In this document: positions 1-8,713 of the stretch, piece by piece
Numbering within the stretch: position 1 is the first letter of the stretch
Layout of the letters: each line of letters starts with the position of its first letter
Assembly: GCF_000502835.1 (NCBI RefSeq)
Contig: NZ_AYVL01000003.1
Location: 229,117-293,116, forward strand
Length of the DNA: 64,000 nucleotides
Direction of reading: 5' to 3'
Source of the DNA: Mesorhizobium sp. LSJC280B00
GTDB lineage: Bacteria; Pseudomonadota; Alphaproteobacteria; Rhizobiales; Rhizobiaceae
Position numbers and translations under genes: made by a program
The notes under the pieces: generated by a model
Told to the model about the DNA's origin: nothing
The model's database searches: none
What the model saw: only the letters and a program-made list of their open reading frames with translations

Positions 1-1
1 T

Positions 2-550
2 GGCTCGCCGGGCGCGGAGGCGGTCAGGCATGTCCTGCTTTCAGGCGCAGCCGAGCCGTTCGGCCCCAAGATGGAAGCGCTGCTTTTCGCCGCTGCGCGT
101 TCCGACCATGTCGAACAGGTCATCCGGCCGGCAGTCGAGCGCGGTTCGGTCGTGCTTTGCGATCGTTTCATGGATTCCTCGCGCGTCTACCAGGGCGTCA
201 CCGGCGGCCTCGATCCGGCATTCATGGACGCATTGGAGAAGGTCGCCATCAACGGCATGGTGCCGGACATGACACTGATCTTCGACATCGACCCCGCCGA
301 GGGCCTGAGGCGCGCTACCGCCCGGCGGGGCAGCAGTGACGGACCGGACCGCTTCGAGAAAGAAACATTGGCCATCCACCAACGCCGGCGCGAGGCGTTT
401 CTCGCGATCGCCTCAGCTGAACCCGAACGCTGCGTTGTCGTCGATGCCTCAGCCGACCTAGATGCGGTGGAGGATGTCGTTACCGCCGCGGTCTTCGCGG
501 CTCTCGAGAGGATGATGCCGGCGCAAAGAAGGCAGGCGGCGCCAGCATGA
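2..550 (+). CDS. tmk: Thymidylate kinase (5'-truncated by window)
   Basis: This is the C-terminal ~182 residues of dTMP kinase, which phosphorylates dTMP to dTDP for dTTP synthesis in the cytoplasm. The reading frame is open from base 2, and the Walker A region and start codon lie outside the window. Visible family marks are the GSPGAEAVR segment, the [12 protein letters not shown] motif (nucleotide-binding DR plus the Ser/Tyr-Gln pocket) and the lid stretch ending in DRFE. The stop overlaps the holB start (ATGA at 547-550). Rhizobia usually carry tmk directly upstream of holB, so the context supports the call. Confidence 0.95.
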   Translation, partial: GSPGAEAVRHVLLSGAAEPFGPKMEALLFAAARSDHVEQVIRPAVERGSVVLCDRFMDSSRVYQGVTGGLDPAFMDALEKVAINGMVPDMTLIFDIDPAEGLRRATARRGSSDGPDRFEKETLAIHQRRREAFLAIASAEPERCVVVDASADLDAVEDVVTAAVFAALERMMPAQRRQAAPA

Positions 551-1602
551 TTTTCGAACGCATCGCGCCCGAACAGCACGATACGCTGGACGGGGTGCCC
601 GAGCCATCCGAGACGCCGCGTCTTGTCGGTCACCTGCAGGCGGCCAACATGCTCGCCACCGCTTACCGCTCGGGAAAGCTGCCGCACGCACTGATCTTTG
701 CCGGACCGGTTGGCATCGGCAAGGCGACGCTGGCCTTTCACCTGGCGCATCATCTGTTGAAGCACCCGGCCTTCGAGCAGGCGCCGGAAAGCCTTGCCGT
801 TCCAGATCCGGCTTCGTCGCTGTTTCGACAGATCGCCACCGGCGCGCATCCTTCGGTGCTGCATCTTACACGCCCGGCGAACGACAAGACCAAGAGCTTC
901 AAGACAGTGGTCACGGTCGACGAAATCCGCAAGGTCAGCCGTTTTCTGTCGCTGACCTCGCACGACGGCAGCTACCGGGTGGTTATCGTCGATCCCGCCG
1001 ACGACATGAACACCAATGCTGCCAATGCCTTGCTGAAGAATCTTGAAGAGCCACCCGCGCGCACCTTGTTCATCCTCATCGTCCATGCGCCGGGCAGTCT
1101 GCTGCCGACGATCCGGTCGCGCTGCCAGATGGTGCGGTTGGCGCCGCTCGATGCCGAGAGCTTGATGACGGTTCTGGAAGGCATCGAGCCGCCGCCACCG
1201 GAGGATCCTGGCGCGCGCGCGGCGCTGGCGGAGCGGGCAGGGGGCAGCGCGCGCAATGCGATCCTGTTGACGCAGTATGGAGGGCTCGAAATCGCCGCCA
1301 CCCTCGACGCCCTGGTGATGTCCAAGAAGATAGATGTCGGAGGCGCCTACCGTCTTGCCGAGGCGGTCGCCGGCCGCGACCAGGCGATCCCGTTCGAGAT
1401 ATTCAATCGCCGCGCGCTTGATCTGCTGTCGGCCGGCGCCAGCCAGGCCGCGCTCGCCGGCGATCTCGCGCGGGCCAAAACGCTGTCGGATACTTGGCAC
1501 GAGGCTTTGAACGCTATATCTGAAACCGAGACCTACAATCTCGACAAAAAGCAGCACGCCCTGACCATGATCGACCGCCTGAATTCTGCAATGCGAATGT
1601 GA
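547..1602 (+). CDS. holB: DNA polymerase III subunit delta'
   Basis: A clamp-loader subunit of 351 residues. It has a Walker A loop (GPVGIGKAT, residues 53-61), the conserved LEEPP stretch and the SRC motif (IRSRC) that supplies the arginine finger to a neighbouring subunit. The zinc-binding cysteines of the E. coli protein are not visible; SRC is the only cysteine I see. The start overlaps the tmk stop by four bases, indicating translational coupling. The gene lies directly ahead of metG and tatD, the usual alphaproteobacterial order, and the family length fits. Confidence 0.93.
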   Translation: MIFERIAPEQHDTLDGVPEPSETPRLVGHLQAANMLATAYRSGKLPHALIFAGPVGIGKATLAFHLAHHLLKHPAFEQAPESLAVPDPASSLFRQIATGAHPSVLHLTRPANDKTKSFKTVVTVDEIRKVSRFLSLTSHDGSYRVVIVDPADDMNTNAANALLKNLEEPPARTLFILIVHAPGSLLPTIRSRCQMVRLAPLDAESLMTVLEGIEPPPPEDPGARAALAERAGGSARNAILLTQYGGLEIAATLDALVMSKKIDVGGAYRLAEAVAGRDQAIPFEIFNRRALDLLSAGASQAALAGDLARAKTLSDTWHEALNAISETETYNLDKKQHALTMIDRLNSAMRM

Positions 1603-1755
1603 CGGCCGCTGGCGTGGCTTTGAAGCCCCTGAGTATTGATCCCAATCAATCGCAGGAACTTCGAAGCCACCACATTGGCGTCGGATGGCAATTGCCGTTT
1701 CGATGCGATATCTCACCGCGACATCTTTCATTCAGACATTCATGACGGCTCATCC

Positions 1756-3306
1756 ATGGCACGCGAAAAATACTACGTCACGACGGCTATTTCCTATCCG
1801 AACGGCAAACCGCATATCGGCCATGCCTACGAGTTGATTGCCACCGACGCGCTGGCCCGCTTCCAGCGGCTCGACGGTAAGGACGTGCTCTTTCTCACCG
1901 GCACCGACGAGCACGGCATAAAGATGCTGCAGACGGCGAAGAGAGAAGGTATTTCAGCGCGCGAGCTGGCAGACCGCAACTCGGCCGATTTCGAGCGCAT
2001 GGCCGTCGCGCTCGATGCCTCCAACGACGATTTCATCCGCACCACGGAAAAGCGGCACTACAAGGCCTCGCAGGCGATCTGGAAGGCGATGGCCGCCAAT
2101 GGCGACGTCTATAAGGGCGGCTATGCCGGCTGGTACTCGGTGCGTGACGAAGCCTATTACGGCGAAGAAGAGACCGAGGTGCGTGCCGACAATGTCCGCT
2201 ATGGGCCGCAGGGGACGCCGGTCGAATGGGTCGAGGAAGAGAGCTACTTCTTCCGGCTGTCGGCTTATCAGGACAGGCTCCTTGCACTTTACGAAAACCA
2301 GCCCGATTTCGTCGGTCCTGCCGAGAGGCGCAATGAGGTGATGAGCTTCGTCAGGTCCGGCCTGAAGGACCTATCGATCTCGCGCACCACGTTCGACTGG
2401 GGCATCCCGGTGCCGGGCGACGAGAAGCATGTGATGTATGTCTGGGTCGACGCCTTGACCAACTACATCACCGCCGCCGGCTATCCGGATCCGGCCAATG
2501 AGAGATGGTCGTTCTGGCCGGCAAACGCGCACGTCATCGGCAAGGACATCGTCCGCTTCCACGCGGTCTACTGGCCGGCTTTCCTGATGTCGGCTGGCAT
2601 CGAATTGCCGAAGCGCGTGTTCGCGCATGGTTTTTTGTTCAACCGCGGCGAGAAAATGTCGAAGTCGGTCGGCAACGTCATCGACCCGTTCGCGATGATC
2701 GAGCACTACGGCCTCGACCAGGTGCGCTATTTCTTGCTGCGCGAAGTGCCGTTCGGCCAGGACGGCAGCTACAGCCATGATGCGATCGTCAACCGCACCA
2801 ATGCCGACCTTGCCAATGGCCTCGGCAACCTGGCGCAGCGCTCGCTGAAGATGGTCGCCAAGAACTGCAGCGGCGCGGTGCCAAAGCGCGGCGAACTGAC
2901 CGAAGCCGACAGCGCCATCCTCGACCAAGCGGTGGGGGCACTCGCCGTCGCGCGAAAGGCGATGGCGGATCAGGGCATCCATTTGGCGCTGGCGGCGATC
3001 TTCGGAGTGGTGGCCGAAGCTGACCGCTATTTCGCCTCTCAGCAACCCTGGGCGCTAAGCAAAAGCGATCCAGAGCGTATGAAGACAGTTCTGTGGACGA
3101 CGATCGAAGTCGTCCGGCGCGTGACGCTGCTCTGCCAGCCCTTTGTTCCGGGGTCGGCTGCTAAGCTGCTCGACCTGCTGGCGGTGCCGGCAGACAACCG
3201 TGACTTTGCGCATGTCCACGCCGACTATGCGCTGGTGCCCGGCACGGCATTGCCCGCGCCGGAGGCGGTCTTTCCGCGTTACGAAAAGCAGGACGCGAAC
3301 GCCTGA
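1756..3306 (+). CDS. metG: Methionyl-tRNA synthetase
   Basis: A class Ia aminoacyl-tRNA synthetase of 516 residues that charges tRNA-Met. The HIGH-type signature reads PHIGHAYEL near residue 20 and the KMSKS loop is at residues 300-304 ([10 protein letters not shown]). The C-terminal anticodon-binding region is short and there is no appended tRNA-binding EMAP domain, as in the compact alphaproteobacterial form. I chose the ATG at 1756 (MAREKYYVT) because homologues begin there; the frame stays open upstream to 1636 but that segment has no family character. The stop overlaps the tatD start (TGATG). Confidence 0.95.
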   Translation: MAREKYYVTTAISYPNGKPHIGHAYELIATDALARFQRLDGKDVLFLTGTDEHGIKMLQTAKREGISARELADRNSADFERMAVALDASNDDFIRTTEKRHYKASQAIWKAMAANGDVYKGGYAGWYSVRDEAYYGEEETEVRADNVRYGPQGTPVEWVEEESYFFRLSAYQDRLLALYENQPDFVGPAERRNEVMSFVRSGLKDLSISRTTFDWGIPVPGDEKHVMYVWVDALTNYITAAGYPDPANERWSFWPANAHVIGKDIVRFHAVYWPAFLMSAGIELPKRVFAHGFLFNRGEKMSKSVGNVIDPFAMIEHYGLDQVRYFLLREVPFGQDGSYSHDAIVNRTNADLANGLGNLAQRSLKMVAKNCSGAVPKRGELTEADSAILDQAVGALAVARKAMADQGIHLALAAIFGVVAEADRYFASQQPWALSKSDPERMKTVLWTTIEVVRRVTLLCQPFVPGSAAKLLDLLAVPADNRDFAHVHADYALVPGTALPAPEAVFPRYEKQDANA

Positions 3307-4100
3307 TGCTGGTCGACAGTCACTGCCACCTCGACTTTCCGGATTTCGCCGAAGAGCGGACAGCCATTGTCGCCCGCGCCCTAGCGGCCGGCATCGGCCG
3401 AATGGTGACGATCTCGACGAGGGTGAAGCGATTTAACCAAGTGCTTGAGATTGCAGAGACTTTCGATGAGGTCTATTGCTCGGTCGGCACCCATCCGCAT
3501 AATGCGGCCGAAGAGCTTGATGTCACTGTCGATGATCTGGTGCGGCTCTCTGCTCATCGCAAAGTGGTGGCGATTGGCGAGGCCGGACTCGACTATTTCT
3601 ACGATCATGCGCCGCGCGACGCACAGGCGCAGGGCTTTCGCACCCACATCGCCGCGGCGCGCGTGTCCGGTCTGCCGCTGGTCATCCATTCGCGCGACGC
3701 CGACGACGACATGGCTGATATCCTCGAAGAAGAAACGGGGAAGGGCGCCTTCCCCTTCATCCTGCACTGTTTTTCGTCGGGGCGCCGGCTGGCCGAGATC
3801 GGCGTGGCGCTCGGCGGCTACGTCTCGTTTTCCGGCATCCTGACCTTCAAGAACTCCGCCGAGCTGCGCGCCGTCGCCGCCGATGTGCCGCGCGACCGTC
3901 TGCTGGTCGAAACCGACGCGCCATACCTTGCGCCGATCCCGTTTCGCGGCAAGCGTAATGAGCCTGCCTATGTCGCGCATACAGCCAAGGTGCTGGCCGA
4001 GACGATCGGCTTCAGCGAGGCCGAGATCGCTAATATCACCACGGATAATTTCTTCCGGCTGTTCAGGAAAATGCCGCGCCCGAGCGCGCCGGGCGCCTGA
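3306..4100 (+). CDS. tatD: TatD family metal-dependent hydrolase
   Basis: A 264-residue TIM-barrel hydrolase of the TatD/YcfH family. Metal ligands are visible as DSHCH at the N terminus (H6, H8), followed by a GEAGLDY segment, an IHSRDAD segment and a late ETDAPYLAP segment. Members of the family act as 3'-5' exonucleases or general metal-dependent hydrolases; the exact substrate of this one is not known. The start shares one base with the metG stop, and the next gene begins three bases after its stop, so the whole run is one operon. Confidence 0.9.
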   Translation: MLVDSHCHLDFPDFAEERTAIVARALAAGIGRMVTISTRVKRFNQVLEIAETFDEVYCSVGTHPHNAAEELDVTVDDLVRLSAHRKVVAIGEAGLDYFYDHAPRDAQAQGFRTHIAAARVSGLPLVIHSRDADDDMADILEEETGKGAFPFILHCFSSGRRLAEIGVALGGYVSFSGILTFKNSAELRAVAADVPRDRLLVETDAPYLAPIPFRGKRNEPAYVAHTAKVLAETIGFSEAEIANITTDNFFRLFRKMPRPSAPGA

Positions 4101-4103
4101 CGC

Positions 4104-4922
4104 ATGAGCGACCGGTTACGTCTTACCGTCCTCGGCTGCGGCTCATCGCCGGGCACGCCACGCATCACCGGCGACTGGGGCAATTGTGATCCCGCGAACC
4201 CCCGGAACCGGCGCACGCGCACCGCAGCGCTCGTCGAGCGGATCGCGGCGAGTGGCGCCCGGACCACGGTCGTCATCGACACCGGCCCGGATTTCCGCGA
4301 GCAGATGCTGCTGGCATCGGTCAAGCGCATCGATGCGGTGGTCTATACACATCCGCATGCCGACCATATCCACGGCATCGACGATTTGCGCGGCTTCGTG
4401 CTCGAGCAGCGCCACCGGATCGACATCCATGCGGATCAGGCTACCATGCTGCGCCTACGCGAGGCGTTCCGCTACTGTTTCGAAACACCGAAAGGCAGTT
4501 CGTATCCGCCGATCGTCAACGCCCATATCATCGACCACCACAGGCCGGTGGTGATCGCAGGCGAGGGCGGCGCCCTCACCCTCGAACCGCTGCTGCAGCT
4601 CCATGGCGACATCACCTCGCTGGGTTTCCGCATCGGCGGGCTGGCCTATTGCCCTGACGTCAGCGACTTTCCGGAGGCGACCGCCAAGCGTTTGCGCGGG
4701 CTGGACATGCTGGTCATCGACGCGCTGCAATACACCGTCCATCCGAGCCATCTGTCGCTTGGCCAGGCGCTTGGCTGGATCGAAAGACTGGCGCCGAAGA
4801 ACGCGGTGCTGACGCATATGCATGTGCCACTCGACTACGCTACGGTAATGGCCGAGACGCCGGCCAACGTCGAGCCTGCTTATGACGGCATGACGATCGA
4901 AATCCCTTACGAATCAGCGTGA
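4104..4922 (+). CDS. MBL-fold metallo-hydrolase, PhnP-like
   Basis: A 272-residue metallo-beta-lactamase-fold protein of the COG1235 type. The N terminus carries the GCGSSPGTPR strand typical of PhnP-like proteins. The metal site is H83-x-H85-x-D87-H88 (THPHADHIHG), with later conserved points around CPDVSDFPE and LTHMH. PhnP itself is a cyclic-phosphate phosphodiesterase, but no phosphonate genes lie nearby. The consistent position behind tatD suggests a housekeeping nucleic-acid or nucleotide role, which is inference. It is the last gene of the tmk-holB-metG-tatD run; I see no clear terminator behind it. Confidence 0.85.
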   Translation: MSDRLRLTVLGCGSSPGTPRITGDWGNCDPANPRNRRTRTAALVERIAASGARTTVVIDTGPDFREQMLLASVKRIDAVVYTHPHADHIHGIDDLRGFVLEQRHRIDIHADQATMLRLREAFRYCFETPKGSSYPPIVNAHIIDHHRPVVIAGEGGALTLEPLLQLHGDITSLGFRIGGLAYCPDVSDFPEATAKRLRGLDMLVIDALQYTVHPSHLSLGQALGWIERLAPKNAVLTHMHVPLDYATVMAETPANVEPAYDGMTIEIPYESA

Positions 4923-5124
4923 AAGACTAAGTTTTTACGGCCTGGGTTCCCGAGTTGGATCTCGCGAGGTGCTATCTTCACGTCACATCCAATCGGCCAA
5001 GCTAGTTCCATAATCTATCTTATGCGACTACGCCTATAGCATCCGTTGGCGGCGAGATCGGGCGGTCACTCTTAGACATTCGCGACAGCGCTGTGGGGCA
5101 ACGGGCATGCTAGGGTTGCGAATC

Positions 5125-5715
5125 ATGAACACACTCCCACTGCTTGCAAGTCTTGCCCTCACCCTCGCCTGCGCGCTCACTGGCGCGCGAGCGCAGGACT
5201 TTGATCGTGCGCCAGGCGAGGACGACCTGGCTTTCGCCAAACGTGTTGTTGGGTTCGCCGACAATGCTGATCCGCACACCACAGCCGTGAGCTGGAACGG
5301 CCTCCAGACACTCTTCGTCGATTACCAGACTACTGAGGAATATCCGGAACGCCCACTCGTCGCGCTACAACGGCTAGCTGACAACAGATATCGCGCAATC
5401 CAGGTCACGATCGGTGAACAAGAGGGCGACACACCGGACATAGCGCTCGGCCTCGCCAACGCCGACCACGACCCGGCAAAGGAACTGATCGTGATACTTT
5501 CCTGGGCTCAGATGCACTACGATGTCGAAGGGACGCTCTACGAAGTTCGCATCTTCGATGGCCCCAAGCCAGGCCAGAAGGCGCTGACTCAATTGAAAGC
5601 GAGCCGGAAGTTCGATACCACATGCGACTGCCATTGGCGCGACGGCGCAACGAAGCACTTCCGCTTCAAGACGATCGCGGCGGTCAAGGCTGAACTGAAG
5701 CGCCTGGGCTATTAG
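5125..5715 (+). CDS. Hypothetical secreted protein
   Basis: A protein of 196 residues with a clear Sec signal peptide: a short basic start, a hydrophobic run rich in Leu/Ala, and a likely cut after ARA before QDF. An alternative ATG at 5107 adds six residues ahead of the hydrophobic core; I prefer 5125. The mature part has no motif I recognise. It carries a late CDCHW segment and ends in a Lys/Arg-rich helix (AELKRLGY). The coding end and stop codon lie inside the first copy of a perfect 55-bp tandem duplication (5670-5779). The gene stands alone, separated by ~200 bases from the operon upstream. Confidence 0.75.
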   Translation: MNTLPLLASLALTLACALTGARAQDFDRAPGEDDLAFAKRVVGFADNADPHTTAVSWNGLQTLFVDYQTTEEYPERPLVALQRLADNRYRAIQVTIGEQEGDTPDIALGLANADHDPAKELIVILSWAQMHYDVEGTLYEVRIFDGPKPGQKALTQLKASRKFDTTCDCHWRDGATKHFRFKTIAAVKAELKRLGY

Positions 5716-5779
5716 CCGCCGGCGGACGATCGCGGCGGTCAAGGCTGAACTGAAGCGCCTGGGCTATTAGCCGCCGGCG
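5670..5779 (+). repeat. Perfect 55-bp tandem duplication across a gene end
   Basis: Two identical 55-base units lie head to tail, 5670-5724 and 5725-5779. Each begins GACGATCGCGG and ends CCGCCGGCG. The first unit encodes the last 14 residues and the TAG stop (5713-5715) of the secreted protein gene. The second unit is outside the gene and in a different frame relative to it, because 55 is not a multiple of three. No mismatch is visible, which points to a recent event. Confidence 0.97.
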
Positions 5780-5872
5780 AGGGCTCGCTTCCCGGATGTT
5801 GCCCTCGCCACCTCGCCGATGCTGACCCGCAATCGTCACCAGCGCCAGCACAGGCACAGGCTGGGTCGCTCG

Positions 5873-6436
5873 TCAGAACTCCATATCACCGAAGTCACCG
5901 CCATTATCGGAGCTGGAATCGCCTGCCTGATCGGCTTCGTCCGGCTGCGGCGTCGGCTGTTCAGCTGCCTTCGCTTCGCTGCCGCCAAGCACGCCGGCGA
6001 TCGCGTTGCCGAGCAGCACGCCGCCCGCCACGCCCATCGCGGTCTGCGCGGCGTCGGCAAGAAAACCGCCGCCTGCCCGTTGTGGCGTGTCCTGCGGCCC
6101 TTCAGTTGCAACGGAGGCGGTGCGCCCTACCCGCGGAACCGAGCCTGAGCGCCTGCCGCCGCTGCGGCCGAAGAAGCCGCTGAGCGGTCCACCGCCGGCC
6201 GGCTGCCGCGCCTGCTCCTCCAGTTCTTCTATGCGCGCCTGAGCTGCGTTCAGGGCCTGCTCCTGCACCACGATCGTCTGGGCCATGTAATATGGCGCCC
6301 CAGGCTGCTGGGTGATCTGGTCCTGGATGAAGCGCTCTGCTTCGGCATCGCGCGGCGGCGCCTGGCGCTCGGCGCTTGCCAACTTCTCGAAGAGCTGTCC
6401 GATCGCTTGCTGATCGTTTCTGTCCAGGATGTCCAA
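5873..6436 (-). CDS. DUF2076 family protein
   Basis: A protein of about 187 residues with the DUF2076 layout. The helical N terminus (DRNDQQAIGQLFEKL, then PRDAEAERFI) leads to a coiled-coil-like segment (AQARIEELEEQA), then Gly/Arg-rich linkers, a hydrophobic glycine-rich helix (GVAGGVLLGNAIAGVL) and an acidic Ser/Asp/Gly tail. There is no ATG at the family-consistent beginning. I used TTG at 6436; a CTG three codons on, which has a better-spaced GGAG, is an alternative. The gene lies 23 bases behind the Bax-inhibitor gene and is probably co-transcribed. Its function is unknown, and the family is usually linked to the cell envelope. Confidence 0.8.
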   Translation of the reverse strand: MDILDRNDQQAIGQLFEKLASAERQAPPRDAEAERFIQDQITQQPGAPYYMAQTIVVQEQALNAAQARIEELEEQARQPAGGGPLSGFFGRSGGRRSGSVPRVGRTASVATEGPQDTPQRAGGGFLADAAQTAMGVAGGVLLGNAIAGVLGGSEAKAAEQPTPQPDEADQAGDSSSDNGGDFGDMEF

Positions 6437-6459
6437 CTCCGGTCTTGGTTCAACGCCGG

Positions 6460-7167
6460 CTATTCGCGCTCGCCGGTGAAGTTCAACAGCAGTTGGAAGA
6501 TGTTGATGAAGTTCAGATAGAGCGAGAATGCCCCGAAGACAGCGAGTTTCTGCTGTGATTCCGCGCCGAAGTTTTCCGCATACTGCTCCTTGATCGTCTG
6601 GGTATCCCAGGCGGTGAGGCCGATGAAGACGGCGATGCCGATCACAGAGATCGCGAATTGGAGCGCGGTCGAGCCCAGGAAGATATTGACGATGCTGGCG
6701 ATCACCACGCCGATCAGGCCCATGATCAGGAACGACGAAAACTGCGTCAGGTCGCGTTTGGTCGTGTACCCGTAAAGGCTGGTCGCGCCGAACATGGTGG
6801 CGGCGATGAAGAAGGTGCGTGCGATGCTGGTGCCGGTAAAGACCAGGAACACGGAAGCCAGCGACAGGCCCATGACCGCGCAGAATGCCCAGAACATCGC
6901 CTGGGCGCCGCCTGCCGACATCGCCTGCATCCGAAACGAGAACAAGAGCACAAAGGCCAGCGGGGCCAGCATCACCACCCATTTCAGCGGTGTGGAGAAG
7001 ATCGGCACGTAAAGAGCGGGCGTGGAAGCCACCACGAACGCGATCACGCCCGTAACGACGAGGCCAAGGCCCATATAGTTATAGACGCGCAGCATGTGCC
7101 GGCGCAGGCCTTCATCGTAGACGGCTCCGGCTCGGGCTCCGGCCCCGATATATCCGAGATTGTTCAT
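6460..7167 (-). CDS. Bax inhibitor-1 / YccA family membrane protein
   Basis: A 235-residue inner-membrane protein with about seven hydrophobic helices. Family marks are the N-terminal RRHMLRVYNYMGLGL segment, the ARTFFIA/SLYGYTT region and the C-terminal LYLNFINIFQLLL helix. Relatives (YbhL, YccA, TMBIM) are proposed proton- or calcium-sensitive channels, and YccA modulates the FtsH protease; the role here is unproved. The start has a strong GAAGGAGAA Shine-Dalgarno. It lies 24 bases behind the anti-sigma gene, so it may be read from the ECF promoter. Confidence 0.92.
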   Translation of the reverse strand: MNNLGYIGAGARAGAVYDEGLRRHMLRVYNYMGLGLVVTGVIAFVVASTPALYVPIFSTPLKWVVMLAPLAFVLLFSFRMQAMSAGGAQAMFWAFCAVMGLSLASVFLVFTGTSIARTFFIAATMFGATSLYGYTTKRDLTQFSSFLIMGLIGVVIASIVNIFLGSTALQFAISVIGIAVFIGLTAWDTQTIKEQYAENFGAESQQKLAVFGAFSLYLNFINIFQLLLNFTGERE

Positions 7168-7191
7168 GTGGTTCTCCTTCTTGCAGGTCGA

Positions 7192-7965
7192 TCAGTAAAG
7201 CGTTTTGGCGAGGGCTTCGGCCGTGCGATCGAGACCGCCGACATCGCTGCGTCCGACGACCGCGTAGGCGACCTCGCCGATCTGGAAATAAGCCGAGGAA
7301 ACTTCGCCCGAGGGAACGACGGTCGGCTTGACGACGTCGAATGTTCCGGGCCTGATCGCGAACAACGAGACCAGCCCCATCTCTTTCGTCTCGACAGCCA
7401 TCTCGACGCTCGGTCCGAATTGCGATGGATAGATCTGCACGTCACGGACCGTCCAGTCCGCTGGCAGCGATGGCATCACGATCGCCGTCGCGGCGCGGAT
7501 TTCGTCGGCATTGTAGCCGGGTGCTTCGGGTTGCGACGACATCGCCTCGCGCACGAGCGTCGTGCGGTGCGCCCGGACCGCGTCCTCCACATAGGCCGGC
7601 GGATGGGTCGAAGCGACGACTTCCGTCACCGATATCGGTCCGATGAGCCCGTTCGCAAGCCAGCCGGCAGCGACGAAGACAGCGACTGCCGCAACTCGCT
7701 GCAAAGCACCAAGGACGCGGCCGCGCGCCAATCCCCGCTCCAGCCGTCGTGCAGCATCGGCCGTCGCGGGCCGCGCCATGCCTTTCGATCCGGCAAGCGC
7801 CACGCGCAATTCGTCACGCATCCGTAAGTCGGACATCACCCGCGCGGCCGCGTCCGGGCGGGCCGAAAGGAACGCCTCGACCTCGATGCGACGAGCCACG
7901 TCCAGCTGATCGTCGACATAGGCGTCGAGATCGGCGCCGGTTACGGGATCGCGCAGTTGGTTCAT
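7192..7965 (-). CDS. Membrane anti-sigma factor
   Basis: A 257-residue single-span protein. The N-terminal ~60 residues resemble the anti-sigma domain (LDAYVDDQLD, then the FLSARPDAAARV helix). One membrane helix follows around residues 90-112 (VAAVAVFVAAGWLANGLIG), and the rest would be periplasmic. The start codon overlaps the stop of the sigma gene (ATGA at 7962-7965) and is preceded by GGAGGT, the classic coupled sigma/anti-sigma arrangement. It most likely binds the ECF factor and releases it upon an envelope signal. No CHCC zinc motif is visible, so it is not a zinc-type (ZAS) anti-sigma factor. Confidence 0.85.
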   Translation of the reverse strand: MNQLRDPVTGADLDAYVDDQLDVARRIEVEAFLSARPDAAARVMSDLRMRDELRVALAGSKGMARPATADAARRLERGLARGRVLGALQRVAAVAVFVAAGWLANGLIGPISVTEVVASTHPPAYVEDAVRAHRTTLVREAMSSQPEAPGYNADEIRAATAIVMPSLPADWTVRDVQIYPSQFGPSVEMAVETKEMGLVSLFAIRPGTFDVVKPTVVPSGEVSSAYFQIGEVAYAVVGRSDVGGLDRTAEALAKTLY

Positions 7966-8495
7966 GATCCACCTCCGACGATCTTCAGATGGCCTTTCGC
8001 GCGTGCCGGCACCGCGTCCTCCATCTCGCGCAGGGCCGCACGCGCCCTGCCGATGCGCGACATCAGCGTGCCAAGCGGCACGCCACTCACCTCAGCGGCC
8101 TGGCTGTAGCTAAGCCCCTCGATGGCGACGAGATGCAACGCCGAACGCTGCTCCTCCGGCAATTCGAAAAACGCTTCGCGCACCTGCGCCAGACGGACCG
8201 AATGTTCCTGCGGAGCCTGGACATTCGCCTCGGCGAGATAGCCGGCCTGTTCGATGCGCATTGCTTCGGATTTGCGGGACCGCAGACCGTCGATGAATGC
8301 ATTATGGACGATCGACAGCAGCCATACGCGAAGATTTCCGCCGGAGCGGAAGCTGCCGCGTCGCTCATAGGCACGCACCAGCGCATCATGCAGCAGATCC
8401 TCTGCATCGGCGCTGTCGCGCGTCAGCGAGCGTGCATAGCGGCGCAGCGAACCGAGCTGTCCCAGAATATCGAAGCGTGGCATCGGCCGTTTCAT
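7962..8495 (-). CDS. ECF RNA polymerase sigma factor
   Basis: A 177-residue group 4 sigma factor. Region 2 covers roughly residues 15-80 (LTRDSADAEDLLHDALVRAYER, then LRVWLLSIVHNAFID). Region 4 covers residues 110-165 (LPEEQRSALHLVAIEGLSY, then GVPLGTLMSRIGRAR). No region 1 or region 3 is present. It is translationally coupled to the membrane anti-sigma factor downstream. The regulon cannot be read from the window. The region before the start holds the palindrome gggat-gtta-atccc (8517-8530), possibly part of its own control region. Confidence 0.93.
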   Translation of the reverse strand: MKRPMPRFDILGQLGSLRRYARSLTRDSADAEDLLHDALVRAYERRGSFRSGGNLRVWLLSIVHNAFIDGLRSRKSEAMRIEQAGYLAEANVQAPQEHSVRLAQVREAFFELPEEQRSALHLVAIEGLSYSQAAEVSGVPLGTLMSRIGRARAALREMEDAVPARAKGHLKIVGGGS

Positions 8496-8713
8496 GTCCT
8501 GTTTACGGAGCAGGTCGGGATGTTAATCCCGCTCTCCCCGAAATTTTCTTACGGCTCGCCGCGTTCTCGTCCTGGGAGATATCGGGCCCGCTCTCGCCCG
8601 CCAGATAGTATTGGCCGCCCTCGAGGCAAACCGGCGCCGAGTTGGCGCATATGAAACTGCTGGCAAAGTACGGCCGGTTTGCGTATCACTCCGCCGCCAA
8701 CGGAACCTTATCG

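Noticed and set aside
1491..1515. Sigma-54-like TGGCAC inside holB
   Set aside because: The -12 GC is not at the right distance, and it lies within a coding region.
187..1731. A 514-codon open frame on the minus strand opposite tmk and holB
   Set aside because: It is a shadow of the real genes; its translation is Arg/Asp/Gly/His-rich without domain or start site, and the plus-strand genes are certain.
1636..1755. N-terminal extension of metG
   Set aside because: Forty extra codons have no similarity to synthetases; the family start is at 1756.
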